DNA of 41,953 nt from Acidobacteriota bacterium (GTDB taxonomy: Bacteria > Acidobacteriota > UBA6911 > JACQTF01): assembly GCA_016210925.1 (NCBI GenBank), contig JACQTF010000212.1:1-41953 (forward strand), given 5' to 3'. Below the pieces are notes generated by a model. The model was not told where the DNA came from, made no database searches, and saw only the letters and a list, made by a program, of their open reading frames with translations. Position 1 is the stretch's first letter; each line of letters begins with the position of its first letter. This document shows positions 1 to 8,310 of this stretch, one piece after another. The translations under genes and the position numbers were made by a program.

Positions 1-151
1 CCCTTAAGGCTCGCATCAGCTTCCGCTTGAATGAAACTGGGATCGATCATCCTGGAAAAAGACGGTGGACACGACACGGAAGCACTCGTTATTTGTGGAC
101 GGTGCGCTCTGGGGCCTGGACCAGAGCTGGCTGTGGGTCCATGGAAAGGGT
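1..151. other. Left-edge stretch with no recognisable gene
   Basis: No frame on either strand in these bases gives a protein I recognise. The usual upstream neighbour of trpF would be trpC, but no TrpC C-terminus is readable here. A purine-rich GGAAAGGG at 143-150 lies directly before the trpF start and may serve as its ribosome binding site, although the spacing is short. Confidence 0.4.
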
Positions 152-868
152 ATGGTGAAGATCAAGATCTGTGGGATTACCAATTACAGGGACGCAGTGC
201 TGGCGGTGGACCTGGGTGCTCACGCCCTGGGTTTCAATTTTTATCGTCCCAGCCCGCGCTACATCCTTCCGGCGGATGCCGCCGCGATCTCGCGAAAGCT
301 TCCGCCCTTCGTTCACACGGTAGGGGTTTTTGTCAACGAGGCGCAGGAGGAGGTGGTGGAGCTGGCAAGGGATCTCCGGCTCTCGTTCGTCCAGTTGCAC
401 GGGGACGAGACACCGGACTACGTTGCCGGATTGAAGGGCCCGGGCGTCATCAAAACGATCCGCGTGGGCAACCGGTCCGACCTTCGCGCCATCGGCTCCT
501 TCCGCTTTGACGCGCTGCTGCTCGACTCCCGCGACGACCGCCTTTTTGGGGGAACGGGCCGGAGCTTCGAGTGGGATCTGGCGCGCCGGGCCAAGAAATA
601 CGGCCCGGTGATCCTTTCGGGGGGACTCTCCCCGGACAACGTATCCGACGCCATCCGGACGGCCCAACCGGATGCCGTAGACGTCTGCAGCGGAGTGGAG
701 AAGCGACCGGGGATCAAGGACGCGGCCAGGCTAAAAGCATTCGTGCTGCGGGTCCTGGAGACCGACATATCCTACGGATCCTGGCGCTCGGCTTTGGGCC
801 CGGGCTGGCAGATAAGTGGTGGTGCGGTGCGCGGCGGGCGCCGCCAGACCGCCTTCAAAAAGCGATGA
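152..868 (+). CDS. trpF: Phosphoribosylanthranilate isomerase (TrpF)
   Basis: TrpF carries out the Amadori rearrangement of N-(5-phosphoribosyl)anthranilate to CdRP in cytoplasmic tryptophan synthesis. The protein (238 residues) begins [10 protein letters not shown]. The catalytic cysteine is Cys7 and the general acid is Asp125 in LLLDS. The phosphate-binding loops GGTG (133-136) and SGGLSPDNV (156-164) are present. The start is set by this N-terminus; an upstream in-frame GTG at 65 would add 29 non-homologous residues. The normal TrpF fold ends near residue 204, and about 34 further residues have no family counterpart and run into trpB. The usual DVSSGVE motif reads DVCSGVE. The stop overlaps the trpB start by four bases, so the two genes are translationally coupled. 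Confidence 0.95.
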   Translation: MVKIKICGITNYRDAVLAVDLGAHALGFNFYRPSPRYILPADAAAISRKLPPFVHTVGVFVNEAQEEVVELARDLRLSFVQLHGDETPDYVAGLKGPGVIKTIRVGNRSDLRAIGSFRFDALLLDSRDDRLFGGTGRSFEWDLARRAKKYGPVILSGGLSPDNVSDAIRTAQPDAVDVCSGVEKRPGIKDAARLKAFVLRVLETDISYGSWRSALGPGWQISGGAVRGGRRQTAFKKR

Positions 869-2061
869 AGAACCATTCATGGCCAGACGAGCGGGGGCAT
901 TTCGGGCCGTACGGCGGACGGTTCGTGCCTGAGGCCCTCATGGGCCCTCTGGAGGAACTGGAGGGGGCCTACCTGGAAGCGAAGGAGGATCCCGAATTCC
1001 GGGAGGAACTGGACCGTCTGCTGCGGGAATACGCCGGACGCCCCACCCCGCTGACGCTGGCCGGGCGCCTCTCAGACCACGTGGGAGGCGCAACTGTCTA
1101 CTTGAAGCGCGAAGATCTGAACCACACCGGGGCCCACAAGATCAACAACGCTCTGGGCCAGGCCCTGCTGGCTCGCCGCATGGGAAAAAAGCGGGCCATC
1201 GCAGAGACGGGAGCTGGACAGCACGGCGTGGCCACCGCGACCGTTTGCGCCCTGCTGGGGCTGGAGTGCGAGATCTACATGGGCAGAGAGGACATGGGGC
1301 GCCAGGCCTTGAATGTCTTTCGCATGGAACTCCTGGGCGCCACGGTGCATCCGGTGGATGCCGGCAGCCGTACGCTGAAGGACGCCATTAATGAAGCCAT
1401 GCGTGACTGGGTCACCAACGTTCGGAGCACCCACTATCTGCTGGGCTCCGTGCTGGGCGCCCATCCCTATCCCATGATGGTCAGGGATTTTCAAGCGGTC
1501 ATTGGAAGGGAAGCGCGGCACCAGATCCTCCAGAAGGAGGGGCGGCTGCCGGACTTCCTCTTGGCTTGTGTGGGGGGAGGCTCGAACGCCATCGGCTTGT
1601 TCCACGAATTCCTGGGCGACGTCGGCGTGAAGATGGTGGGCGTGGAGGCAGGGGGACGGGGGCCGCGCCTGGGCGAGCATGCGGCTCGATTCCGAGGGGG
1701 ACGACCGGGTGTCCTGCAGGGAACCCTGAGCTACATTCTGCAGGACGAGGCAGGCCAAATCAGCGCGACCCATTCGGTTTCGGCGGGTCTGGATTATCCG
1801 GCCGTGGGTCCCGAGCACTCGTACCTGCGGGACGAAGGGCGCATCGAATACACCGCGGTCAGCGACGATGAGGCTGTCCACGCGTTCCAGTTACTGAGCC
1901 GGCTCGAAGGGATCATTCCGGCCCTGGAGAGCGCTCACGCCGTGGCGGAACTCCTCAAGAGGGGCGCCGGGTGGTCCCCGGGGACGCTGGTGATTCTGAA
2001 CCTCTCGGGCCGTGGCGACAAGGACGTTCAGTCGGTGGCTGGGCTTTTGGGGGGGTCGTGA
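865..2061 (+). CDS. trpB: Tryptophan synthase beta chain
   Basis: TrpB condenses indole with L-serine, using PLP, in the alpha2beta2 tryptophan synthase complex. The protein has 398 residues, the normal length. Lys92 in GAHKINN is the Schiff-base lysine and Glu114 in AETGAGQHG is the catalytic glutamate. The GGGSN phosphate loop is at 237-241. The ATG overlaps the trpF TGA (ATGA), and the gene ends in a GTGA overlap with trpA. This is a TrpB1-type sequence expected to work with the adjacent TrpA. Confidence 0.97.
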   Translation: MKNHSWPDERGHFGPYGGRFVPEALMGPLEELEGAYLEAKEDPEFREELDRLLREYAGRPTPLTLAGRLSDHVGGATVYLKREDLNHTGAHKINNALGQALLARRMGKKRAIAETGAGQHGVATATVCALLGLECEIYMGREDMGRQALNVFRMELLGATVHPVDAGSRTLKDAINEAMRDWVTNVRSTHYLLGSVLGAHPYPMMVRDFQAVIGREARHQILQKEGRLPDFLLACVGGGSNAIGLFHEFLGDVGVKMVGVEAGGRGPRLGEHAARFRGGRPGVLQGTLSYILQDEAGQISATHSVSAGLDYPAVGPEHSYLRDEGRIEYTAVSDDEAVHAFQLLSRLEGIIPALESAHAVAELLKRGAGWSPGTLVILNLSGRGDKDVQSVAGLLGGS

Positions 2062-2828
2062 GCACGGGCTCGGCCTTTGATGGGCACAAGGCTTTCATTC
2101 CTTACCTGACGGCCGGCGATCCGGACCTGGAGACCACCGAACAGCTCCTTCTGGAGCTGGAGAGAGCGGGCGCCGATTTGGTCGAGGTGGGCGTCCCGTT
2201 TTCAGATCCCGTGGCGGATGGACCGGTGATCCAGAGAGCCTCGGAGCGGGCGCTTCGACACGGCTATCGCATGGACGATTACCTGGAGGTGATTGGCCGG
2301 ATCCGGCAGCGCAGCCGGGTGCCCCTGCTACTCTTCAGCTATTACAACCCGCTCCTGCAGTACGGGTTGGAGAAGCTGGCGGACCGGGCGCGACGGGTGG
2401 GCCTGGACGCGGTGCTGACCACGGACTTGACGCCCGAGGAAGCGGGTCCTTTTTGCCGGGCGTTCCGGCAGGCGGGCATCGACACGGTGTTTCTGGTGGC
2501 GCCCACCAGTACCCCGGAGCGGATCCGGCGCATCGCGGCGGTCTCCTCGGGATTTATCTATCTGGTTTCCCGGACGGGGGTGACGGGGGCGCGGGAGCGG
2601 CTTTCGGATGAAATCCAGTCCAAGGTGCAGGAGGTTCGAAGCTGCACGCGCCTGCCCGTAGCGGTGGGATTCGGAATCTCGCGGCCGGAGCACGTCCGAC
2701 AGGTCTGGGAGCTGGCCGACGGGGCCGTGGTCGGCAGCGCCCTTGTCGCTCACATCGAGCAGCATCGCGGCGAACGGGACCTGGTGGCCCAGGGCGGCGA
2801 GTTCGCCCGATGGCTGAAAGGGATTTGA
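2058..2828 (+). CDS. trpA: Tryptophan synthase alpha chain
   Basis: TrpA cleaves indole-3-glycerol phosphate to indole and glyceraldehyde 3-phosphate, and indole is channelled to TrpB. The protein has 256 residues. Glu43 ([10 protein letters not shown]) and Asp54 (VADGP) match the two catalytic acids, and VAVGFGIS is the phosphate-binding strand-loop near the C-terminus. The start is a GTG overlapping the trpB stop by four bases. An upstream in-frame start would lie wholly inside trpB and is unlikely. Confidence 0.96.
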   Translation: MSTGSAFDGHKAFIPYLTAGDPDLETTEQLLLELERAGADLVEVGVPFSDPVADGPVIQRASERALRHGYRMDDYLEVIGRIRQRSRVPLLLFSYYNPLLQYGLEKLADRARRVGLDAVLTTDLTPEEAGPFCRAFRQAGIDTVFLVAPTSTPERIRRIAAVSSGFIYLVSRTGVTGARERLSDEIQSKVQEVRSCTRLPVAVGFGISRPEHVRQVWELADGAVVGSALVAHIEQHRGERDLVAQGGEFARWLKGI

Positions 2829-2872
2829 AATCGGAAGCGGTCCGAGCGGGCCGCGCAGGGGGTGGTGTTGGA

Positions 2873-2888
2873 GCGGGCCATCGCCCGC
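2873..2888 (+). other. Small GC hairpin between trpA and the chorismate mutase gene
   Basis: GCGGGC, a CATC loop and GCCCGC form a perfect 6-bp stem with a tetraloop in the 82-base gap after trpA. There is no T-run after it, so it is not a standard intrinsic terminator. It could stabilise transcript ends or tune expression of the aro/tyr genes; this is inference from structure alone. Confidence 0.3.
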
Positions 2889-2910
2889 CCATGGTCGCGG
2901 AGGGAGCACA

Positions 2911-3192
2911 ATGTCTCTGGAAGACTGGCGCATGAAAATTGACCAGATCGACGAGCAGCTGGTGAAGCTGCTCAACGAGAGATCCCGATGTGCCATCGAA
3001 ATCGGCAAGATCAAGCGGGCGCAAAATCTGGCGCTGTATTCCCCGGAACGGGAGCACGAGATTCTGCGACGCGTGAAGCAAGTCAACGGGGGGCCCCTGG
3101 ACGACGAAGCGATCCGGCGGTTGTTCGAACGCATCATGGATGAATCCCGGAGGGTGGAGAGGCTCGCCGCACAGTTGGATATTTCAAAATAA
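2911..3192 (+). CDS. aroQ: Chorismate mutase, AroQ type, stand-alone
   Basis: This 93-residue all-helical protein should convert chorismate to prephenate, the branch point to Phe and Tyr. The family pattern is visible: a first helix WRMKIDQIDEQLVKLLNER with the active-site Arg, the IGKIK segment with the active-site Lys, and YSPERE with the Arg-Glu pair. A GGAGGG ribosome binding site precedes the ATG. It is a single domain, with no prephenate dehydratase or dehydrogenase fused. It lies 22 bases before the DAHP synthase start. In several bacteria these two domains are fused so that prephenate feedback reaches DAHP synthase, so a non-covalent partnership is plausible here. Confidence 0.9.
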   Translation: MSLEDWRMKIDQIDEQLVKLLNERSRCAIEIGKIKRAQNLALYSPEREHEILRRVKQVNGGPLDDEAIRRLFERIMDESRRVERLAAQLDISK

Positions 3193-3214
3193 GCTCAGGG
3201 AGGAAGTACGATCC

Positions 3215-4231
3215 ATGGTCATTGTGATGAAGCGCGACGCGACGGAAGATCAGATCAGTCGCGTGATCGACAAATTGACAAAGGCAGGCTTCGATGTGCA
3301 CCGCTCCACCGGCGTGGAGCGGAGCGTGCTGGGCGCGGTGGGAGGCAAGGTCGTGGATACCCGGGACTACGAGCTGCTGGACGGCGTCAAAGAGGTCATC
3401 CGTATCACCCAGCCCTACAAGCTGGCTACCCGCACGTTCCGACCGGAGGGGACGTTGATCTCGCTGGGCCCGGAGGTCCGCTTCGGGGGAGAGGAAGTGG
3501 TGGTGATGGCGGGCCCCTGCACCGTGGAGAGCCGGGAGCAGATCCAGCTCGTGGCGGCAGCCGTCAAGAAGGTGGGTGTCAAGGTCATGCGGGGCGGAGC
3601 CTACAAGCCCCGGACTTCGCCGTACAGCTTCCAGGGCCTGGGTGAGGAGGGGCTCAAGCTGCTCCGAGAGGCCGCTGACCGCCACGGGCTCTTCGTCGTC
3701 TCGGAGGTCATGGACCAAACCCAGATCCCCCTGTTTCTGGACTACGTGGACATCGTGCAGGTGGGTGCCCGGAACATGCAGAATTTCAACCTCCTGAAAG
3801 AACTGAGCAAGATCCGCAAGCCCGTGCTGCTCAAGCGCGGCATGGCAGCCACCATCGAGGAGCTCTTGCTCTCGGCGGAATACATCATGGTGGGCGGCAA
3901 TCACCAGGTCATCCTCTGCGAGCGGGGGATCCGGACCTTTGAGACCTACACGCGAAATACCCTGGACCTCTCCGCCATCCCAGTGATTAAGAAGCTGAGC
4001 CACCTGCCCATCGTGGTGGACCCCAGCCATGGCACGGGCCGCCGCGACAAGGTCATCCCCATGGCCCGAGCGGCGGTGGCCGCTGGGGCCGATGGCTTGC
4101 TCATCGAGGTGCACCACGACCCCGAGAACGCCCTCTGCGATGGAGCGCAGTCTCTGTATCCCGAACAGTTTTCCAGGTTGATGGATTCCCTGCGCATCAT
4201 TGCCCCGGCCGTGGAGAGATCCATCGCGTAA
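3215..4231 (+). CDS. aroF: DAHP synthase, class I beta with N-terminal ferredoxin-like regulatory domain
   Basis: The enzyme condenses phosphoenolpyruvate and erythrose 4-phosphate, the first step of the shikimate pathway. The protein has 338 residues. Residues 1 to about 65 (MVIVMKRDAT onward) form the ferredoxin-like (ACT-like) regulatory domain seen in the Thermotoga-type enzyme, where it binds tyrosine. The TIM barrel follows. Metal ligands are visible in AGPCTVE (Cys), DPSHGTG (His), IEVHH (Glu) and CDGAQS (Asp). The KRGMAATIEE substrate motif is intact. The ATG follows GGGAGGAAG; an in-frame start 25 codons upstream lies inside the preceding gene and was not chosen. The order chorismate mutase-DAHP synthase-tyrA supports a tyrosine/phenylalanine supply operon. 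Confidence 0.93.
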   Translation: MVIVMKRDATEDQISRVIDKLTKAGFDVHRSTGVERSVLGAVGGKVVDTRDYELLDGVKEVIRITQPYKLATRTFRPEGTLISLGPEVRFGGEEVVVMAGPCTVESREQIQLVAAAVKKVGVKVMRGGAYKPRTSPYSFQGLGEEGLKLLREAADRHGLFVVSEVMDQTQIPLFLDYVDIVQVGARNMQNFNLLKELSKIRKPVLLKRGMAATIEELLLSAEYIMVGGNHQVILCERGIRTFETYTRNTLDLSAIPVIKKLSHLPIVVDPSHGTGRRDKVIPMARAAVAAGADGLLIEVHHDPENALCDGAQSLYPEQFSRLMDSLRIIAPAVERSIA

Positions 4232-4238
4232 CGCAAGC

Positions 4239-4305
4239 CTTCAGCTGTCAGTGGTCAGCTCAAGCTATCGGCTGATGGCTGAGCGCTCACGGCTGAACGC
4301 TAAAT
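4239..4305 (+). repeat. TCAGC/GCTGA-type intergenic repeat (copy 1)
   Basis: The gap between the DAHP synthase stop and the tyrA start is filled by a degenerate run of TCAGC and its complement GCTGA, such as CAGCTGTCAG, TCAGCTCAAGC, GGCTGATGGCTGA and CGGCTGAACGCTAA. A related block lies at 21421-21500. It reaches to within a few bases of the tyrA ATG, where no Shine-Dalgarno sequence remains visible. Confidence 0.7.
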
Positions 4306-4307
4306 TC

Positions 4308-5147
4308 ATGCAGATCACCATTGTGGGTGTGGGATTGATCGGCGGGTCGCTGGGCCTGGCGCTCAAGGCTGCTCATCCCGGGTGGCGGATCCTGGGTGTA
4401 GGGCGCCATCAGGACTCCCTGGAGAAAGCCGTTCAGCGTGGTGCCATTGATGGCTATGCCCTGGAAGTGTCCCAAGGGATCGCCGAGTCCGACCTGGTGT
4501 TCCTGGCCACGCCCATCCGTGAGATCATCCGCCTCCTGAAGGGGATCGGGGGGTTCTTGAAGCCGGGCTCCCTGGTCACCGATGTGGGAAGCACCAAGCG
4601 CGTCATCTGCGAGACTGCGCGCGAGTTTCTTCCCCTGGAAGTCCGGTTCGTGGGCGGGCATCCCCTGGCCGGGAGGGAGATCGCCGGCATCGAACATGCC
4701 CGTGCCGACTTGTTTCACGGATGCGCTTACGCTCTCTGCCCGGAGCGTACGTCGGAGTCCCAGCTCGAAGAGATCGTGCGGGACATAGGCGCGGAGCCCG
4801 TGCTCCTGGAGGCCCACCGGCATGACGAAATCGTGGCCTACTCCAGCCACTTGCCCCAGTTCATTTCCACGGCCCTCGGCCGGCTCTTGCACGGAGAGCT
4901 CTCCGCGCCTGCCCGCAAGCTCGCCGGCACGGGATTAAAAGATATGGTCCGCCTGGCAGGCAGTCCCTACGAGATCTGGCAGGATATCCTGGACACGAAC
5001 CGGGACAACATCCTAAAGGCCCTCCAAAACTACCAGGAGGTGCTGGAAGAGCTCCGGGAGTCGCTCAAGATCGAGGTGGAGCTGGGAGAGGAGTTCCTGC
5101 GGGCCAACAAATTTTATCGCCTGCTCTTCCCGAAAAATCCTCAGTAA
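4308..5147 (+). CDS. tyrA: Prephenate dehydrogenase
   Basis: TyrA oxidatively decarboxylates prephenate to 4-hydroxyphenylpyruvate with NAD(P)+. The protein has 279 residues. It starts with the dinucleotide-binding VGVGLIGGSLG (6-16). His118 in GGHPLAGRE and Ser95 in TDVGSTK are the conserved substrate-binding and catalytic positions. The all-helical dimerisation domain follows, with the conserved GLKDMVRLAGSPYEIW. No C-terminal ACT domain is present. The start at MQITIVGVG fits the fold; the longer frame upstream only reads through the repeat. No Shine-Dalgarno sequence is apparent, so translation may depend on coupling or a leader effect. Confidence 0.93.
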   Translation: MQITIVGVGLIGGSLGLALKAAHPGWRILGVGRHQDSLEKAVQRGAIDGYALEVSQGIAESDLVFLATPIREIIRLLKGIGGFLKPGSLVTDVGSTKRVICETAREFLPLEVRFVGGHPLAGREIAGIEHARADLFHGCAYALCPERTSESQLEEIVRDIGAEPVLLEAHRHDEIVAYSSHLPQFISTALGRLLHGELSAPARKLAGTGLKDMVRLAGSPYEIWQDILDTNRDNILKALQNYQEVLEELRESLKIEVELGEEFLRANKFYRLLFPKNPQ

Positions 5148-5159
5148 GGGAGGTGCGCT

Positions 5160-6002
5160 ATGCAGGTCGGTGTAGGACTACCCACCACCACACCGAACGC
5201 AGATCGGGATCTGATTCTCAACTGGGCCCGCCAGGCCGATGAAGGACCATTCTCAAGCCTGGGTGTGTTCGACCGTCTTGCGTACGACAGCTATGAACCT
5301 TTGACCACCCTGGCGGCGGCCGCCGCCGTCACTCGCCGGGTCCGGCTGGCTACCACCATCCTCACAGGACCCCTGCGCAATACGGCGCTGCTGGCGAAAA
5401 CAGCCGCCTCCATCGATGCCCTGTCGGGCGGTCGGCTGATTCTGGGGCTGGCCGTGGGTGCCCGGGAGGCCGACTACCTGGTGGCCGAAGTCGAGTATCG
5501 ATCTCGAGGCAGGCGGCTGTCCGACCAATTGGCCGCCCTGCGCACGTACTGGGAAGGGGATGCCATCGGTCCCAAACCGCTCCGCCCTGGAGGTCCAGAG
5601 TTGCTGGTGGGCGGGCTGAGTGACCAGGCCTTTGCCCGCGTGGCCCGCTACGCCCAGGGCTACCTTCACGGTGGTGGCCCTCCCAGGGCGTTCGCTCGTG
5701 CCGCGGAGAAGGCCCGGGCGGCGTGGATCGACGCCGGTCGGCCCGGTAAGCTGCGCCTGTGGGGAATGGGCTACTACGTGCTGGGCGACGATGCCGTCGA
5801 AGCGGGCCACCGCTATCTGAAGGACTACTACGCCTTCGCGGGACCTTTCGCCGAGAAGATCGTGGCCGGCCTGCTCACCACCCCTCAAGCTGTCGTCCAG
5901 TTCATCCGAGGCTATCAGGAGGCAGGGTGCGACGAAGTGGTCCTCTTCCCCACCGTGGCCGACATCGTTCAGCTCGCCCGCCTGGCCGACGCAATCGGCT
6001 GA
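5160..6002 (+). CDS. Luciferase-like (LLM) flavin/F420-dependent oxidoreductase
   Basis: This 280-residue protein has the bacterial luciferase-like TIM barrel. It starts MQVGVGLPTTTP, followed by the conserved strand RVRLATTILTGPLRN and the segment ASIDALSGGRLILGLAVG typical of F420- or FMN-dependent members. A strong GGGAGG ribosome binding site lies 12 bases after tyrA. It is 42 bases upstream of the monooxygenase fusion gene and in the same direction, so it is probably part of the catabolic set. The substrate cannot be read from the sequence. F420 use is possible from subfamily resemblance, but no F420 biosynthesis gene is in the window. Confidence 0.85.
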   Translation: MQVGVGLPTTTPNADRDLILNWARQADEGPFSSLGVFDRLAYDSYEPLTTLAAAAAVTRRVRLATTILTGPLRNTALLAKTAASIDALSGGRLILGLAVGAREADYLVAEVEYRSRGRRLSDQLAALRTYWEGDAIGPKPLRPGGPELLVGGLSDQAFARVARYAQGYLHGGGPPRAFARAAEKARAAWIDAGRPGKLRLWGMGYYVLGDDAVEAGHRYLKDYYAFAGPFAEKIVAGLLTTPQAVVQFIRGYQEAGCDEVVLFPTVADIVQLARLADAIG

Positions 6003-6044
6003 CGGGCGGACATCCTACATCCCACTGTTCGCGGAAGGAGCACT

Positions 6045-8192
6045 GTGAACATCGTCATCCTCGGGGGAGGACCCGCTGGCTTGTACAGCGGGCTTCTGAT
6101 CAAGAAGGCCAACCCTTCCCACGAGATCACCGTCATCGAGCGGAATCCGCCTGACGCGACCTACGGTTGGGGTATCATCTTTTCCGACCGGACGCTGGCT
6201 TCTTTCCGGGAGGCCGATTACAAGAGCTACAAGGAGATCACGGACCATTTCGTCATGTGGGATGCCATCGATGTGCGGTACCGGGGAGAGCTCATTCGCT
6301 GCGGAGGCCACGTCTTTGCCGGCATCTCGCGAAAGCTCATGCTCCAGATCTTGCAAAAGCGTTGCAGCGAAGTGGGGGTAAAACTGAAGTTCGGGACCGA
6401 GGTCAACGACCTTTCGGAGTTGGCCGACTTCGATCTGATGATCGGCGCTGATGGCGTCAACGGCCTGGTCCGCAAGACGTACGCCGATGTCTTCAAGCCG
6501 AGCCTGACTCTGGGCGGTGCAAAATACATCTGGCTGGGCACGCGGAAGGTCTTCGACTCGTTCACCTACATCTTCAGCGAAAATGAGCAAGGGCTCTTCC
6601 AGGCCCACTGTTATCCTTTCGAAGGCACCACCGGTACCGTCATCGTGGAATGCGAGGAGGCCACCTGGAAGAGAGCCGGCCTGGACCGGGCCACGGAGGC
6701 CGAGAGCATCGCCTGCTGCGAGAATCTCTTCGCCGACAGTCTCGATGGCCGTGAGCTGATGTCGAATAATTCCAAGTGGATGAACTTCGTGACGGTCACC
6801 AACAAAGTCTGGCACCATCAGAACGTCGTTCTCCTGGGCGACGCGGCGCACACCGCCCACTTCACCATCGGCTCCGGGACGAAGCTGGCGATGGAGGACG
6901 CCATTGCCCTTGCCAACGCCTTCGAGCAGTACGACGACGTCGAAACCGCTCTGAATGAATATGAGCTGGAGAGAAAGCCCATCGTGGAGGCTCTCCAGAA
7001 GGCCGCCCGAGAGAGCAGGATCTATTTCGAGAATGTCAAAAGGTACCTCCATTTCGAACCCCTGCAGTTTACTTTCCAACTGCTCACCCGCAGCGGAAGG
7101 ATCTCCTACGACAATCTCCGGCTCCGGGACCCGCACTTCGTCGATGCCGTGGATCGCTGGTTTGTGGAAAGGACCGTCGATTCTCCTGGCTGCCATCCTC
7201 GAAGGATCGTTGCCCCGCCACCGATGTTCACTCCCATGAGGCTGCGGGACATGACCCTGGCGAACCGCGTCGTCTTATTGCCCACGTCCGCCTGTTCGGC
7301 CGACGATGGCATGCCCAGCAACTGCCATCAGGACCAGCTCGGCCACCGGGCGCTGGGTGGCGCCGGGCTGGTCATGACGGAACCAGTCGCCGTCTCTCCT
7401 GAGGGCCGCATCACGCCAGGCTGCGCCGGGATGTACCGCGCTGAGCACGTGGCGGCATGGGCGCGGATCGCCGATTCCTTCCATGCCCGTTCCCCGGCCA
7501 AGGTCGCTATCCAATTGGCTCATGCTGGACGAAGGGGCTCGACCAGGCCGCGTGGGCAGGGCCTGGACAGACCGTTGCGGGAGGGCAACTGGCCGCTGAT
7601 CTCGCCGTCGCCGCTTCCCTACACTCCCATCAGCCAGGTCCCCAAGGAGATGGACCGAGCTGACATGGAGAGGGTCCGCGAACAGTTCGCCCGATCAGCC
7701 AGGATGGCTCAAGAAGCCGGGTTCGACATGATTCAGCTCCACTTCGCCCACGGCTACCTGCTGGCGAGCTTCCTGTCGCCACTCACCAACGTCCGCAGCG
7801 ACGCCTACGGCGGCTCGCTGGAGAACCGCATGCGCTTTCCCCTGGAAGTATTCGAGGCGGTGCGGGCGGTATGGCCGGAAGGCCAACCGATCTCGGTCGC
7901 CATCTCCGCCACCGACTGGAGCAAAGGCGGATTCCATCCCGACGACGCGGTGGCCGTCGCCCGGGCGCTCAAAGCGCACGGCTGCGACATGGTCACGGTC
8001 CTGGCAGGCCAGACCACGATCGATGCCCAACCGGCTTACGGACCTGGCTTTCTCACCCCATTCAGCGACCGGGTGCGCAACGAAGCCGGCATCGCTACCA
8101 TGACCGCCGGCCACATCACCACTGCCGACCAGATCAATACGACCCTTGCCGCCGGCCGTGCCGATCTGTGCATCGTGGACCCTCGGCTCTAA
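6045..8192 (+). CDS. Flavin monooxygenase / Old Yellow Enzyme fusion (2-aminobenzoyl-CoA or salicylyl-CoA monooxygenase type), C-terminally truncated
   Basis: The protein has 715 residues. Residues 1 to about 370 are a class A flavin monooxygenase: N-terminal FAD motif VILGGGPAGLYSG, GADGVN, and LLGDAAHTAHFTIGSG. Residues from about 385 are an Old Yellow Enzyme-like barrel (MFTPMRLRDMTLANRVV, AIQLAHAGRRGS, YGGSLENRMRFPLEV). This architecture is that of 2-aminobenzoyl-CoA monooxygenase/reductase and salicylyl-CoA 5-hydroxylase, which hydroxylate the CoA-activated ring and, in the former, also reduce it. The start is GTG after GGAAGGAG. Family members run some 50 residues further. Here the barrel stops just after GRADLCIV, inside the FMN phosphate-binding region, and the stop codon is made by the first base of a repeat element. 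The monooxygenase half looks intact; FMN binding in the second half may be weakened. Confidence 0.88.
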   Translation: MNIVILGGGPAGLYSGLLIKKANPSHEITVIERNPPDATYGWGIIFSDRTLASFREADYKSYKEITDHFVMWDAIDVRYRGELIRCGGHVFAGISRKLMLQILQKRCSEVGVKLKFGTEVNDLSELADFDLMIGADGVNGLVRKTYADVFKPSLTLGGAKYIWLGTRKVFDSFTYIFSENEQGLFQAHCYPFEGTTGTVIVECEEATWKRAGLDRATEAESIACCENLFADSLDGRELMSNNSKWMNFVTVTNKVWHHQNVVLLGDAAHTAHFTIGSGTKLAMEDAIALANAFEQYDDVETALNEYELERKPIVEALQKAARESRIYFENVKRYLHFEPLQFTFQLLTRSGRISYDNLRLRDPHFVDAVDRWFVERTVDSPGCHPRRIVAPPPMFTPMRLRDMTLANRVVLLPTSACSADDGMPSNCHQDQLGHRALGGAGLVMTEPVAVSPEGRITPGCAGMYRAEHVAAWARIADSFHARSPAKVAIQLAHAGRRGSTRPRGQGLDRPLREGNWPLISPSPLPYTPISQVPKEMDRADMERVREQFARSARMAQEAGFDMIQLHFAHGYLLASFLSPLTNVRSDAYGGSLENRMRFPLEVFEAVRAVWPEGQPISVAISATDWSKGGFHPDDAVAVARALKAHGCDMVTVLAGQTTIDAQPAYGPGFLTPFSDRVRNEAGIATMTAGHITTADQINTTLAAGRADLCIVDPRL

Positions 8193-8300
8193 ACCCAAAA
8201 CCTGAAACCTGAAACCCCGAGAAATGGCCTTGGTTTCAGGTTTCCGAGTTTTGGGTTTCCCTTAGTTTTAGGTTTCAGGTTTCCGAGTTTTAGGTTTACA
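8191..8300 (+). repeat. AACCTGAAACC-type inverted and direct repeat element (copy 1)
   Basis: The left arm 8191-8216 and the right arm 8232-8258 are near-perfect inverted copies of an AAACC/CCTGAAACC sequence and could form a long stem around a 15-base loop. A third, direct copy of the right arm follows at 8272-8300. The element begins within the stop codon of the truncated monooxygenase fusion and ends 10 bases before the SDR start. The same motif occurs at 21371-21409 and, inverted, at 21502-21535. Confidence 0.8.
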
Positions 8301-8310
8301 TTACACAAGC

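Noticed and set aside
8191-8300. CRISPR array
   Set aside because: The repeats are degenerate, inverted as well as direct, and have no regular unique spacers. No cas gene is in the window.
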